Assembly: GCF_022637415.1 (NCBI RefSeq)
Contig: NZ_CP093340.1
Coordinates: forward strand, 868,001 to 932,000
Direction of reading: 5' to 3'
DNA: 64,000 bases
DNA from: Luteimonas sp. S4-F44
GTDB lineage: Bacteria; Pseudomonadota; Gammaproteobacteria; Xanthomonadales; Xanthomonadaceae
Part shown: positions 39,658 through 49,318 of the stretch, in pieces
Position numbering within the stretch: position 1 is the stretch's first letter
How the letters are laid out: every line of letters begins with the position of its first letter
The notes under the pieces: model-generated
What the model was told of the DNA's origin: nothing
The model's database searches: none
Seen by the model: the letters and a program-made list of their open reading frames with translations, nothing else
Translations under genes and position numbers: made by a program

Positions 39658-41265
39658 ATGTCCATGTCTTCCCCGTTTCAAGCCCGCTCCGCGCGCGATG
39701 TCGCCGACCTCGTCGCCGAGCAACCGTTCGCCTGGATCGTGTCCGGCGCCGCCGGTGCGCTGGTCACCACACCGCTGCCCGTCCAGCTCGAATGCGATGC
39801 CGATGGCACGCCGCTGCGCCTGCTCGGGCATTTCGCCCGCCGCAACCCGCAATGGCGTGCGTTCGTCGAGGATCCGCGCGCCACCGTGCTGCTGCTGGGG
39901 CCGCATGGCTATGTCTCGCCATCGTGGTTCGCCGATCGCACGCGCGCGCCGACCTGGAACTATGCCGCGGCGGTGTTCCAGGTCGAGATCGAACTGCGCG
40001 ACACGCCGGAGGACGCGGACGCGCTGTTGCGGCATCTCACCGACGATCTGGAGCGCGACCGTCCCGGGGCCTGGCGCGCGGACGAGGTGGGTGCGCGCTA
40101 CGAGACCTTGCGCGAGGGCGTGGTCGGCTTCCATGCGCACGTGCGCGCCACGCACGCCACCTTCAAGCTGGGCCAGGACGAGCGCGACGATGTGTTCGAC
40201 GACATCCTGCGCGGCCTGTGGGACACGCGCCAGCACGACCTGGCGGCGTGGATGCGGCGCTTCGACGACGGCCGCGGCGCCGATGCGATCGCCGCGATCG
40301 AACCGCGTGCGCGGCCGATCGATCCGGAGATCGCCGGTTTCATCGACAGCGTGATCGCCGAGGGCCGGCGGCTGGTCGCCGGACGTGACCTGGACTGGCC
40401 TGCGCGGCGCGAGATCGTCGAACAGGTCCGGCGGCCCTGGCGGGAGGGCGGCCCGGTCATGGGCCGCACCGAGGAGGTGACCGCACCGACCCGCCACGGC
40501 CCGGTGCGGCTGCGTATCCACGATCCCGCCCCGGGCGTACCCAAGCCGACGCTGGGGTTCCTGCATGGCGGCGGCTGGGCGATGTTCAGCCTCGACACCC
40601 ACGACCGGGTGATGCGCGAACTGGCAGCGCGCGCTGGTGTCGCGGTCGTCGGCATCGACTACGCGCTGTCGCCCGAGGTGCATTATCCGGTCGCGCTCGA
40701 ACAGGTCGTCGATGTCGTGCGCTGGCTCCAGGACCACGGCGCCGCGCATGGGCTGGATGCATCGCGGCTCGCGCTGGGCGGGGATTCGGCCGGCGGCAAC
40801 CTCACCACCGGCGCGTTGCTGGCGTTGCGCGATCAGGGGGAGGGCGGGCGCGTGGCCGCGGCGCTGAACTACTACGCCGGCTACACGCCCGACTGCTCGC
40901 CGCATTCGCGCCGCCGCTACGGCACCGCCGAGGACATGCTGACCGCCGCCGAGGTGGATACGTTCTGGAACCACTACATTTCCCGGCCCGGCGACCGCAA
41001 TGCGCCTTATGCGCACGGCTTGCTCGCCGAGGTGGAGGGACTGCCGCCGTTCTTCATCGGTGTCGGCGAGTGCGACGTGCTCGCCGAGCAGAACCTGACG
41101 ATGGCCGGCAAGCTGCTGGCCGCCGGCGTCGGCGTCGAGGTCAAGCTCTACAAGGGCGCCCCGCACAGCTTCATCGAGGCCGTGTCGGTCTCGGCCATCG
41201 CCCGGCAGGCGCTGGAGGACGGTGCCGCATTCCTGCGCAGGCGCTTCGACCTCGATCGCGACTGA
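39658..41265 (+). CDS. Fusion of PaiB-like FMN-binding domain and HSL-type alpha/beta hydrolase
   Basis: One 535-residue reading frame with two distinct modules. Residues about 1-205 match PaiB (flavin-fold negative regulator): SPSWF and APTWNYAAAV are hallmark motifs. Residues about 225-535 are a hormone-sensitive-lipase type esterase with HGGGW (303-307) and GDSAGGN (S377), an acid residue near GECDVLAEQ, and His in APHSFIEAV. No frameshift or stop separates them. The function of the fusion is unknown. It may join flavin or ligand sensing to ester hydrolysis. Probably co-transcribed with the amidase and permease. Confidence 0.87.
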   Translation: MSMSSPFQARSARDVADLVAEQPFAWIVSGAAGALVTTPLPVQLECDADGTPLRLLGHFARRNPQWRAFVEDPRATVLLLGPHGYVSPSWFADRTRAPTWNYAAAVFQVEIELRDTPEDADALLRHLTDDLERDRPGAWRADEVGARYETLREGVVGFHAHVRATHATFKLGQDERDDVFDDILRGLWDTRQHDLAAWMRRFDDGRGADAIAAIEPRARPIDPEIAGFIDSVIAEGRRLVAGRDLDWPARREIVEQVRRPWREGGPVMGRTEEVTAPTRHGPVRLRIHDPAPGVPKPTLGFLHGGGWAMFSLDTHDRVMRELAARAGVAVVGIDYALSPEVHYPVALEQVVDVVRWLQDHGAAHGLDASRLALGGDSAGGNLTTGALLALRDQGEGGRVAAALNYYAGYTPDCSPHSRRRYGTAEDMLTAAEVDTFWNHYISRPGDRNAPYAHGLLAEVEGLPPFFIGVGECDVLAEQNLTMAGKLLAAGVGVEVKLYKGAPHSFIEAVSVSAIARQALEDGAAFLRRRFDLDRD

Positions 41266-41352
41266 CCGCTGCCGGTCGCGCGTCCGGGGCCGGCGCCGAA
41301 CGCGCGGCCGCGATCCTGTATCGTGCCTCGCTTTCGAACCAGGCCGGCCCTG

Positions 41353-42750
41353 ATGCAGCCCACCCGCACGCCCCAACCACAGGCCGGCCGCCCGGTCGCG
41401 ACCGCCGCGCACGCGCTCAAACCCCGTCAGTTGGTGATGATGGGGCTGGGCAGCGCGATCGGCGCCGGTCTGTTTCTGGGCTCGGGCGTCGGCATCCAGG
41501 TCGCCGGCCCGGCGGTGCTGCTGTCCTACCTGATCGCCGGTGCGCTGGTGATCGTGGTCATGCACGCGCTCGGCGAGATGGCTGCGGCCAAGCCGGCCAG
41601 CGGTGCGTTTTCGGTCTACGCCGAGGACGCGATGGGCGCGACCGCCGGTGCCACGGTCGGCTGGCTGTGGTGGCTGCAGGTGGTGATCGTCATCGCCGCC
41701 GAGGCGGTCGGCGCCGCCGGCCTGCTGGCCACCTTGTGGCCCGGCGTCTCGGTACCCGGATTGGCGCTGACCTTCATGGCCATGTTCACCGCGATCAACC
41801 TGCTGGGTGTGCGCCACTTCGGCGAATTCGAGTTCTGGTTCGCGATCCTCAAGGTGGTCGCGATCCTGGCCTTCATCGCGGTTGGCGTCGCGCTGCTGCT
41901 GGGCTGGCTGCCGGACGTCGCATCGCCGGGGCTGGCACATTTCCATGCCGATGGCGGCTTCGCGCCGAACGGGCTGATGGGCATCGGCGCGGCGCTGCTG
42001 GTGGTGGTGTTCGCGTTCGGCGGCACCGAGATCGTCGCCATCGCCGCCGCCGAGACCGACGATCCGGCGCGCAGCCTGGCGCGCGCGATCCGCACCGTCG
42101 CCTGGCGCATCTTGGTGTTCTATCTGGGCTCGATCGCGGTGATCGTCGCGGTGGTGCCGTGGAGCAGCCCGGCGCTGGCCTCGCCGTTCGCGGCGGTGTT
42201 GCAGGTGGCGCGTATTCCCGGCGCGGCGGCCGCGATCACCCTGGTCGCAGTGATCGCGCTGCTATCCGCGCTCAACGCTAACCTCTATGGCGCGTCGCGG
42301 ATGATCTGGTCGCTGGCCCGGCGCGGCGAGGCGCCGGCGGTGCTCGGTCGCAGCGACCGCCGCCAGGTGCCGGTCGCCGCGGTCCTGGCCAGCGTCGCCT
42401 TCGGCTTCCTCGCGGCGGGCCTGGAGCTGCTGTTCCCGCAGCGGGTGTTGCCGGTACTGCTCAACATCGTCGGCGCGACCTGCCTGCTGGTCTGGACGAT
42501 CGCGCTGGTCTCGCAGCTGATCCTGCGCCGTCGCGCCGACCGCACCGGCGCTGCACTGCCGTACCGGATGCGCGGGTTCCCGGTGCCGACGCTGGCCGCG
42601 CTGGCGATCCTGGGGCTGATCTTCGTGCTGTTGATCGTGTCCCCGGACACCCGTGCGCAGTTCCTGTCGATGGTGCTGCTGGTCGCGGTGATCGCCGCGC
42701 TTGGCGCGTTGGCGCGCCGGCTGCGGTCGAGCGCGCGCGCCGCGCCTTAG
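41353..42750 (+). CDS. Amino-acid permease (AAT family)
   Basis: A 465-residue permease with 12 membrane helices of the GABA/proline/aromatic AAT type. LGSAIGAGLFLGSG in helix 1, VMHALGEMAA, and VFAFGGTEIVAIAAAET in helix 6 are family blocks. Eighty-seven nt follow the fusion gene. The start used is the inner ATG; an in-frame start 30 bases upstream is possible. The substrate is unknown; the operon context with an amidase suggests import of an amino acid or amide. Confidence 0.9.
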   Translation: MQPTRTPQPQAGRPVATAAHALKPRQLVMMGLGSAIGAGLFLGSGVGIQVAGPAVLLSYLIAGALVIVVMHALGEMAAAKPASGAFSVYAEDAMGATAGATVGWLWWLQVVIVIAAEAVGAAGLLATLWPGVSVPGLALTFMAMFTAINLLGVRHFGEFEFWFAILKVVAILAFIAVGVALLLGWLPDVASPGLAHFHADGGFAPNGLMGIGAALLVVVFAFGGTEIVAIAAAETDDPARSLARAIRTVAWRILVFYLGSIAVIVAVVPWSSPALASPFAAVLQVARIPGAAAAITLVAVIALLSALNANLYGASRMIWSLARRGEAPAVLGRSDRRQVPVAAVLASVAFGFLAAGLELLFPQRVLPVLLNIVGATCLLVWTIALVSQLILRRRADRTGAALPYRMRGFPVPTLAALAILGLIFVLLIVSPDTRAQFLSMVLLVAVIAALGALARRLRSSARAAP

Positions 42751-42808
42751 TCGTGTGTCGCGCGCGGCCGGCGATGCCGGTCCGCGTTCGGCACGGGCGA
42801 CGCGTCGC

Positions 42809-43639
42809 TCAGCGCCGCTGCGCGAACAGCCAGTCCCACAGCGCCGGCGTGGCGTAGGCCGCGTCCCAGCTGTTGTGGTTGGCCTCGGGGAACTCGGTGT
42901 AACGCACGTCGGCGCCGACGCGCTGCAGCGCTGCGTACATCCGGCGCGACTGCTCGGGGGGCACGACATCGTCGCGGGCGCCGTGAAACAGCCAGCTCGG
43001 GATGTCGCGCAGGCGTTGCGCGGCGGCATCGAACGGGTCGGGCGCATCGCGGGTCGATTCGACCTGCAGACTGTTGAGATCGGGGCGCGTGCCGGGCGGG
43101 GTGATGCCGCCGCAGACCGGCACCAGCGCGGCAAAGCGCTCGGGCGCACGCAAGGCCAGCGACCAGGTGCCGTAGCCGCCGCGGGACATGCCGGTCAGCG
43201 ACGTGCGGCGCGGGTCGCCATCGAATTCGGTAGTCGCGGCATCGAGTGCAGCCAGTGCCATCGACGCCACGTCGCCTTCCCACGACGTGCCCTCGGGCGA
43301 TTGCGGGAATACCACCAGGGCCGGGAAATCGGCCGCATGCGTGCGCACGTACGGACCCAGGCCGGAGCGGGTCTGCCTGTCGCCGTCGCTGCCGCGTTCG
43401 CCCGAGCCGTGCAGGAACAGCACCACCGGCAGCGGCCGGGGCACCGCCGCCGCTGGCACGAAGACCTGGTAGGCATAGTGGCGTCCGCCGACCTCGACCG
43501 CGCGACGCACGAAGCGGCCCGAGGCCGGTGTGGACGGCGACGAGCGGCAACCGGCGAGCCAGGCCGCGCCACCGGCGCCGGCGAGTGCGAGACCGCGCAG
43601 TACGCGGCGGCGGGAGGTGGAATCGGGGGACTGGGACAT
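42809..43639 (-). CDS. Tat-exported lipoprotein hydrolase (PHB-depolymerase/Esterase-D-like)
   Basis: A 276-residue protein with a twin-arginine signal (SRRRVLRGLAL) that ends in a lipobox LAGC, so an exported, lipid-anchored enzyme. The alpha/beta-hydrolase core has FLHGSGERG, the nucleophile elbow GMSRGGYG, a DDVVPP acid region and the catalytic-His block EANHNSWD. It resembles periplasmic phospholipase/carboxylesterase and PHB-depolymerase-like enzymes. Substrate unknown. It converges on the permease and lies just beside the cold-shock/DUF1294 gene. Confidence 0.82.
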   Translation of the reverse strand: MSQSPDSTSRRRVLRGLALAGAGGAAWLAGCRSSPSTPASGRFVRRAVEVGGRHYAYQVFVPAAAVPRPLPVVLFLHGSGERGSDGDRQTRSGLGPYVRTHAADFPALVVFPQSPEGTSWEGDVASMALAALDAATTEFDGDPRRTSLTGMSRGGYGTWSLALRAPERFAALVPVCGGITPPGTRPDLNSLQVESTRDAPDPFDAAAQRLRDIPSWLFHGARDDVVPPEQSRRMYAALQRVGADVRYTEFPEANHNSWDAAYATPALWDWLFAQRR

Positions 43640-43663
43640 CGGAGACTCCAGGACGGGGCGCGC

Positions 43664-44302
43664 TCAGAGGGCGGGCCGAAGGACGAGGGCGAGGGCGATC
43701 GCGTGCAGTGCGATCATCGCCACAAAGACATGGCGGTAGGCGCGTTTGGCGCTCTTGTGTCGCAGCAGGCGCTGCGCCAGCCAGGCGGCCGGCCAGCCGC
43801 CGAGCAGTTCGAACAGGTGTAACTGGGCCTCGGGCGTGCGTCGGCGTCCGGCCTGTGCGGCGCGCTTGTCGAGCGCGTAAGTCCCAAAGGTGACCAGGTT
43901 GAGGACGGCCAGCGCCGGGACCAGCGCCACGGGCAGGCGGCCGGTGTCGATGCCCCAGGCCACGGCTGCGGCCCACAGCGCGATCGCCAGCGTCATCGTC
44001 AGCGCCCCGCCCGAGCCGCGTGCGTGCGAGCGCGGGGCCGGCGGTGCCTGACGCGACCGACGCGTGCGGGTGGCGGCCAGTGACACGCGCACCACCCGGT
44101 GGGCGCGCCAGCGGCCATCGGGCTGACGTTCGGGCGTGTAGCGCACGATCTCGCCGACGTCCGGCCGACGGCCGCCTTGGTGGTAATCGCGGATGTGGAA
44201 GAACGCGCGTGGCCCGTCTGCGGGATCGAGCGGCTCGATAAACCCGTAGCCGCGGCTATCGTCCCAGCTGGCGATCTTTCCCGGTTGCGAGGTCGGCGGC
44301 AT
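43664..44302 (-). CDS. Cold-shock domain / DUF1294 membrane protein
   Basis: A 212-residue fusion. Residues about 7-70 are a cold-shock OB fold with RNP1 GYGFI (19-22 region) and RNP2 AFFHIRD. A basic linker follows, then the DUF1294 membrane domain with several helices (NLVTFGTYALDKRAA, LLGGWPAAWLAQ). These fusions occur in many proteobacteria; the role is unknown, perhaps RNA binding at the membrane. It starts 12 nt after the mgtE stop and is likely co-transcribed. Confidence 0.87.
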   Translation of the reverse strand: MPPTSQPGKIASWDDSRGYGFIEPLDPADGPRAFFHIRDYHQGGRRPDVGEIVRYTPERQPDGRWRAHRVVRVSLAATRTRRSRQAPPAPRSHARGSGGALTMTLAIALWAAAVAWGIDTGRLPVALVPALAVLNLVTFGTYALDKRAAQAGRRRTPEAQLHLFELLGGWPAAWLAQRLLRHKSAKRAYRHVFVAMIALHAIALALVLRPAL

Positions 44303-44314
44303 CGGCGGGCGTCT

Positions 44315-45676
44315 TCAGCGCAACATGATCACAGTGGCCAGGCCGAGGAAGCTGAAGAAGCCCATGATGTCGGTCACCGCGGTGACAACGACGGTGCCGG
44401 CGACCGCGGGGTCGACGCGCATGCGCTTGAGCAGCAGCGGCAGCAGCACGCCGGCGGTCGCGGCCGAGCAGAAATTGATGACCAGCGCGGTGAAGATCAC
44501 CAGCGACAGCACCCAGTCGTGGAACCAGACCAGCGCGACCAGCCCGACCAGTGTGCCGATCAACATGCCGTTGATCAGCGCCACGCGCAGTTCCTTCCAC
44601 ATCAGAATGCGCGCGTTGCTGGCGCCCACCTGGCCCAATGCCAGGCCGCGCACCATCAGCGTGAGCACCTGCACCGCAGCGTTGCCGCCGATGCCGGCGA
44701 CGATCGGCATCAGCACCGCCAGCGCGACCACCTGTTCGATCGTCGCCTCGAAGCGGCCGATCACGAAGGCGGCCATGAACGCGGTCAGCAGGTTGATGCC
44801 CAGCCACACCACGCGGCCGCGCACCGCGCGCCGGATCGGCGAGAACAGGTCTTCGTCCTCGTCCAGGCCCGCCGCGCCCAGAGCCTGGTGCTCGGCCTGC
44901 TCGCGGATGATGTCGACGACGTCGTCGACGGTGATCCGGCCCAGCAGCACGTTGCCGTCGTCGACCACCGGTGCGGACACCCAGTCGTTGTCGGAGAACT
45001 GGCGCGCGACCTGGTCGGCCGATTCATCGACGTGGATCGAGTCGAGCTCGTCGTCGATCAGCCGGTTGATCGGGGTGCCGGGATCGCGGGTCACCAGATC
45101 CTGCAGCGCAACCCAGCCGATCAATTGGTGACGGCGATTGACCACGTACAGATGGTCGGTGTGATCGGGCAGTTCGCCGCGCAGACGCAGGAAGCGCAGC
45201 ACCACGTCGACTGTGGTGTCGGCGCGCACCGTCACCACGTCGGGGTTCATCAATCGACCGGCGGTGTCCTCGGGATAGGAGAGCACCTGCTCCAGACGTT
45301 CGCGGTTCTCCCGGTCCATCGAGTGCAGAAGCGTATCGATGACCGCATCGGGCAGATCCTCGACCAGGTCGGCGAGGTCGTCGATATCGAGATCTTCGAC
45401 CGCCGCGACCAGCTCGTCGGGATCCATGTCCGCGATCAGGCTCTCGCGGACCTCGTCGCCGACGTGGACCAGCACCTCGCCATCGTCGTCGGCATCGACC
45501 AGCCCCCAGACCACGATGCGCTTGTCGTGGGGCAGGGACTCGAGCAGGTTGCCGATCTCCGCCGGCGCCAGCGTGTTGACCATGCGCCGCACCGGCCCCA
45601 GCCGCCCGCTGTCGAGGGCATCGGAGAGCAGGCGCAGCTGGCGCGCGGTCTTGTCGTGGCGGACGGCTTCGGCCAT
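44315..45676 (-). CDS. mgtE: Magnesium transporter MgtE
   Basis: A 453-residue Mg2+ channel. It has the N-terminal MgtE_N superhelical domain, paired CBS domains (about residues 130-255; ...PDVVTVRADTTVDVVLRFL) that gate by Mg2+, and five C-terminal membrane helices. The pore Asp lies in AVTDIMGFFSFLG. The start ATG (MAEAVRHD) is preceded by GGAG. It follows the PTS genes in the usual order of this group. Confidence 0.95.
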   Translation of the reverse strand: MAEAVRHDKTARQLRLLSDALDSGRLGPVRRMVNTLAPAEIGNLLESLPHDKRIVVWGLVDADDDGEVLVHVGDEVRESLIADMDPDELVAAVEDLDIDDLADLVEDLPDAVIDTLLHSMDRENRERLEQVLSYPEDTAGRLMNPDVVTVRADTTVDVVLRFLRLRGELPDHTDHLYVVNRRHQLIGWVALQDLVTRDPGTPINRLIDDELDSIHVDESADQVARQFSDNDWVSAPVVDDGNVLLGRITVDDVVDIIREQAEHQALGAAGLDEDEDLFSPIRRAVRGRVVWLGINLLTAFMAAFVIGRFEATIEQVVALAVLMPIVAGIGGNAAVQVLTLMVRGLALGQVGASNARILMWKELRVALINGMLIGTLVGLVALVWFHDWVLSLVIFTALVINFCSAATAGVLLPLLLKRMRVDPAVAGTVVVTAVTDIMGFFSFLGLATVIMLR

Positions 45677-45845
45677 CAACGGCTCCGTTGCGCGTCGCGA
45701 CGGACGCGGCGCGACTGGGTCAGATGTGCATCGGCGCATTATCCGCGCTGTGTTGCGGAATAGGAACGGTCCAGCGGCGGGAAGACGCGGCTGCCATCAC
45801 ACCACGGTCAGGCCGGCACCGTCCGCGGGCCAGCGGCGATCGGAC

Positions 45846-47579
45846 TCAGGCGGCCCCGCGCGCCGGCTGCGCGGCGTCGAGCCAGCGTTCGATCGCCGCG
45901 CGGTCGCGCGCGCGCAGCAACGCCGGTGTCCGCGATCGTAGGGCGCCCAGGTCGATCCCGCGGATCGCACGGCGTACTTCCAGCAACGGCGACGGGTGCA
46001 GGCTCAGTTCCTCGATGCCCAGCGCCAGCAGCAGTGGGGTGAAGCGTGCGTCGCCGGCGATCTCCCCGCAGACCGAGGCTGAAATGCCGCGTGCGCGCGC
46101 CACGCGCACGACACCGTGCAGCAGGCGGATCACCGCCGGGTGCAGCGGCGAGTACAGGTCGCCGAGCGCGTCGTTGTTGCGGTCGGCCGCCAGCAGGTAC
46201 TGCACCAGGTCGTTGGTGCCGATCGACAGGAAGTCGAGCTCGCGCACGAACGTAGGCAGCGCGATCGCCGCCGACGGCACCTCGATCATCGCCCCCAACG
46301 CGATCCGCTCGGCGGTCTCGTGTCCCTCGCCGCGCAGGTCGCGCTGGACCCGGTCCAGCAGCCGGCGCACGGCGACGACCTCCTCGCGGCCGCTGACCAT
46401 CGGCACCAGTACCCGCACCGGGCCGTAGCCCGAGGCCCGCGCGATCGCCCGCAACTGGGTCTCCAGCAAACCGGCGCGCGCCATCGACAGCCGGACGCCG
46501 CGCAGGCCCAGCGCGGGGTTGGGCTCGTGGCGCAGGGCCAGGCCGGTGTCGTCGGCCTTGTCGGCGCCGATGTCGAGCGTGCGGATCGTCACCGTGCGGC
46601 CGGTCATGCCCAGCACCAGATCGCGATAGGCGCGGAACTGCGCGTGCTCATCGGGGATCTCGCGGCCCTGCAGGAACAGGAACTCGGTGCGGTAGAGGCC
46701 GACGCCGGCGACACCCAGCGCGTGCGCCTCGGCGACATCCTCGCGCGATTCGGCATTGGCCCACAGCTTCATGTCGACGCCGTCGAGCGTCTTGCTCGGC
46801 TCGCGCCGGAGCCGGCGCAACTGCTTGCGCTCGCGCTTCTCCTCGCGCACCCGCGCGCGGTAGGCGCGCAGGTCCTCGGCATTGGGCTCGACGACGATCT
46901 CGCCGGTGCCGCCATCGACGACCAGCACCGCGCCGTCGTTGATCTGGGCCAACGCCTGCGGCGCGTTGACGATCAGCGGCAACTGCAGGCTGCGGGCGAG
47001 GATCGCCGAATGCGACAGCGTGCTGCCGGTGGAGGTGATGATGGCCAGCACACCCTGGGCCTGCAGCCGGCCGATCTCCGACGGCGCGATGGCATCGGTG
47101 ACCAGGATCTCGCCAGCCACACCCTGCAGCTCGGCCTCGTGCGCGTGCAGCGCGGCATGCACCCGCCCGATGACGTGGTCGATGTCCTCGATGCGGCTGC
47201 GGAAGTAGGCATCGTCCATGCCTTCGAACACCGCCGCCAGACGGTCGCGCTGCAACCGCAATGCGTAGTCGGCACCGTACAGCCCGGTGCCGACGAGTTC
47301 GTCCAGGCCCTGCAACAGTTCCGGGTCGTCCAGCAGCAACGTGTGCAGGTCGAGGAACTCGCCCACCTCGTGGGCCAGCGCGCCGTGCAACTGGTCGCGC
47401 ATGGTGCGGATCTCGCCGCGCACCTGGGCGATCGCAGCGTGCAGTCGCGCCAGCTCGGCCGGCGCCTGCGCCGCGCTGATGCGCTCTTCGGCGACCTCCA
47501 GCGCATGCGGTTCGCGGACGCGCGCACGCCCCAGCGCGTTGCCGCGCGAGGCGCCGTGCCCGTGCAGCGACTGCCGCAT
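45846..47579 (-). CDS. ptsI: PTS enzyme I (phosphoenolpyruvate-protein phosphotransferase)
   Basis: A 577-residue EI that takes phosphate from PEP to HPr. The phospho-His is H190 in TLSHSAILARSL, preceded by the swivel domain. The C-terminal PEP-binding barrel has VGLYRTEFLF, SIGTNDLVQYLLAADR and SVCGEIAGD. No NtrPTS GAF domain is fused, so it is the sugar-type EI length. The upstream neighbours are HPr and EIIA, with no EIIBC permease in view; part of a regulatory PTS. The ATG is the one at the start of homology. Confidence 0.94.
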   Translation of the reverse strand: MRQSLHGHGASRGNALGRARVREPHALEVAEERISAAQAPAELARLHAAIAQVRGEIRTMRDQLHGALAHEVGEFLDLHTLLLDDPELLQGLDELVGTGLYGADYALRLQRDRLAAVFEGMDDAYFRSRIEDIDHVIGRVHAALHAHEAELQGVAGEILVTDAIAPSEIGRLQAQGVLAIITSTGSTLSHSAILARSLQLPLIVNAPQALAQINDGAVLVVDGGTGEIVVEPNAEDLRAYRARVREEKRERKQLRRLRREPSKTLDGVDMKLWANAESREDVAEAHALGVAGVGLYRTEFLFLQGREIPDEHAQFRAYRDLVLGMTGRTVTIRTLDIGADKADDTGLALRHEPNPALGLRGVRLSMARAGLLETQLRAIARASGYGPVRVLVPMVSGREEVVAVRRLLDRVQRDLRGEGHETAERIALGAMIEVPSAAIALPTFVRELDFLSIGTNDLVQYLLAADRNNDALGDLYSPLHPAVIRLLHGVVRVARARGISASVCGEIAGDARFTPLLLALGIEELSLHPSPLLEVRRAIRGIDLGALRSRTPALLRARDRAAIERWLDAAQPARGAA

Positions 47580-47637
47580 CAGGCGCGCTCGCCCGTCGCT
47601 GGGCGGCAGGTTGCGCGAGCGGGCGGGAAGGCGTTCA

Positions 47638-47907
47638 TCACCCTTCCTCGTCGAACCGGCGTTCGAACAGCGCGGCGGCCGCGTCCATCGCGGCGGCTTC
47701 GTCGTCGCCATCGAGCCGCAGCACCACCCGCGTGCCGTGCCCGGCCGCCAGCAGCATCACCCCCATGATGCTCTTGGCGTTGACCTCGCGGCCCTTGGCG
47801 AGCAGCGTCGCATTGCAGCGGAAGCCCGACAGCACCTGCACCAGTTTGGCGGTGGCGCGCGCATGCAAGCCGAGCTTGTTGGCGACGAGCAGTTCACGTT
47901 CGATCAT
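47638..47907 (-). CDS. ptsH: PTS phosphocarrier HPr
   Basis: An 89-residue HPr. H15 (GLHARATAKL) receives phosphate from EI. S46 (NAKSIMGVM) is the site for HprK, whose gene lies four genes upstream in the operon. The extended C-terminus is acidic. It sits between EIIA-Man and EI. Confidence 0.96.
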   Translation of the reverse strand: MIERELLVANKLGLHARATAKLVQVLSGFRCNATLLAKGREVNAKSIMGVMLLAAGHGTRVVLRLDGDDEAAAMDAAAALFERRFDEEG

Positions 47908-47948
47908 CGGGGGCGGGGCCTGTCCTGGAAGCGGGAGAAGGGGGCGCG

Positions 47949-48341
47949 TCAGGCATCGTCGAGGACGACGCCGTTGCGGGCGCCCGCCGCGGCGGTGGCC
48001 GGCAGCGTGTCGAGCGCCTGCTCAGGATAATTCATCACCCGCAGCAGCATCGGCAGGCTGAGCGCGGAGATGCGCCGGGCCGGGGTGCCGAGCCGCGCGA
48101 GCTGGGCGGCGACGTTGCTGGGGCTGGCGCCGTAGAGATCGGTGAGGATCAGCACGCCGTCGCCATCGTCCACTGCGCGCATCGCCGCGCTGGCCTTGGG
48201 CAGCGACACCTCGAGCGCCTCGTCGAAGGGCACCTCGAACACCGCGGTGCGCAGCGGCAGTTGCGTCAACAGGCGTACGGCCACCGCGTGCATCGCCGTG
48301 CCGATACCTTCGTGGGTCAAGAGGAGTACGCCGACAGCCAT
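47949..48341 (-). CDS. PTS EIIA, mannose family
   Basis: A 130-residue EIIA of the mannose type with phospho-His H10 (LLLTHEGIG) and the LILTDLYGASPSN block. It accepts phosphate from HPr. No IIB, IIC or IID partner is present in the window, so a regulatory use is likely. A TAACGT box lies six bases before the ATG; the 107-nt gap after rapZ leaves room for an internal promoter. Confidence 0.9.
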   Translation of the reverse strand: MAVGVLLLTHEGIGTAMHAVAVRLLTQLPLRTAVFEVPFDEALEVSLPKASAAMRAVDDGDGVLILTDLYGASPSNVAAQLARLGTPARRISALSLPMLLRVMNYPEQALDTLPATAAAGARNGVVLDDA

Positions 48342-48347
48342 GCTGGG

Positions 48348-48353
48348 ACGTTA
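48348..48353 (-). promoter_or_regulatory. Candidate internal -10 box of the EIIA-HPr-EI segment
   Basis: TAACGT on the minus strand, six bases before the EIIA ATG. Weak match and no convincing -35; only the spacing resembles other start sites in the window. Confidence 0.3.
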
Positions 48354-48448
48354 CCAGAGCGAGGGGATCGCCCGGAAGCGTCGCGATCGCGATGCTGCGT
48401 CCCTCGTCGGTGTTGCGGCGGGTGCGGCAGTGCAGCAGGGGGCGGTCT

Positions 48449-49318
48449 TCAGTCGAGCTCGCGGTGCCAGGTCGCCACGTCCGGCCAGCCGGTCTCGCGG
48501 GCATGACGCGCGAGCGCTTCGGCCAGATAGACCGAGCGATGCCGGCCACCGCTGCAACCGAATGCGACGGTGACGTAGCTGCGCGTGGCGCTGCGCATGC
48601 GCGGCAGCCAGGTGTCGAGGAACTGCGTGACCTGCGCCACGAACTCGCCGACCTCGGCATGGGTCTCGAACCAGGTCCGTACATCGACATCGCGCCCCGA
48701 CAGCGGCCGCAGGCGCGGATCCCAATGCGGGTTGGGCAGCGCACGGGCGTCGAACACGAAGTCGGCATCGGGCGGCACGCCGCGGCGGTAGGCGAAGGAT
48801 TCGAACAGCAGCGACAGCGCATCGTTGTCGGCCAGTTGCAGTTCGGTGACCACGCGCCGACGCAACTGGTGGACATTGAGGTCGCTGGTGTCGATCACCG
48901 TGTCGGCCAGCGCCCGCAACGGTCGCAGCAAGGTGCGTTCCAGCGCGATCGCGTCGGCCAGCGACACGCCGACGCGGCTGAGCGGATGGCGGCGGCGGGT
49001 GTCGGCATAGCGGCGCAGCAGAATCTCGTCGCCGGTCTCGAAGAACACCAGGCGCGGGTCCAGCCCCATGCGACCGACCTCGGCCAGCCAGGTCGGAATC
49101 CGCGACAGGTCGGTATGCCGGTTGCGGACGTCGATGCCGACCGCGAGCCGCCGCGGCGGCTCGTCGTCGCGGGTCACGTTGCCGACGAACTCGGCCAGCA
49201 TGCCGGCCGGCAGGTTGTCGACGCAGTAGAAGTCCAGGTCCTCGAGCGTGCGCAGCGCCACCGACTTGCCGGCGCCCGACAGGCCGCTGACCACGTACAG
49301 CAAGGGCGCATCGGTCAT
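48449..49318 (-). CDS. rapZ: RNase adapter protein RapZ
   Basis: A 289-residue P-loop protein. Walker A is GLSGAGKS (12-19). The C-terminal domain has the conserved [11 protein letters not shown] segment. In enterobacteria RapZ binds small RNAs and directs RNase E to GlmZ, controlling GlmS; it also acts with PTS signals. ATGA overlap with hprK upstream suggests translational coupling. Confidence 0.94.
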   Translation of the reverse strand: MTDAPLLYVVSGLSGAGKSVALRTLEDLDFYCVDNLPAGMLAEFVGNVTRDDEPPRRLAVGIDVRNRHTDLSRIPTWLAEVGRMGLDPRLVFFETGDEILLRRYADTRRRHPLSRVGVSLADAIALERTLLRPLRALADTVIDTSDLNVHQLRRRVVTELQLADNDALSLLFESFAYRRGVPPDADFVFDARALPNPHWDPRLRPLSGRDVDVRTWFETHAEVGEFVAQVTQFLDTWLPRMRSATRSYVTVAFGCSGGRHRSVYLAEALARHARETGWPDVATWHRELD

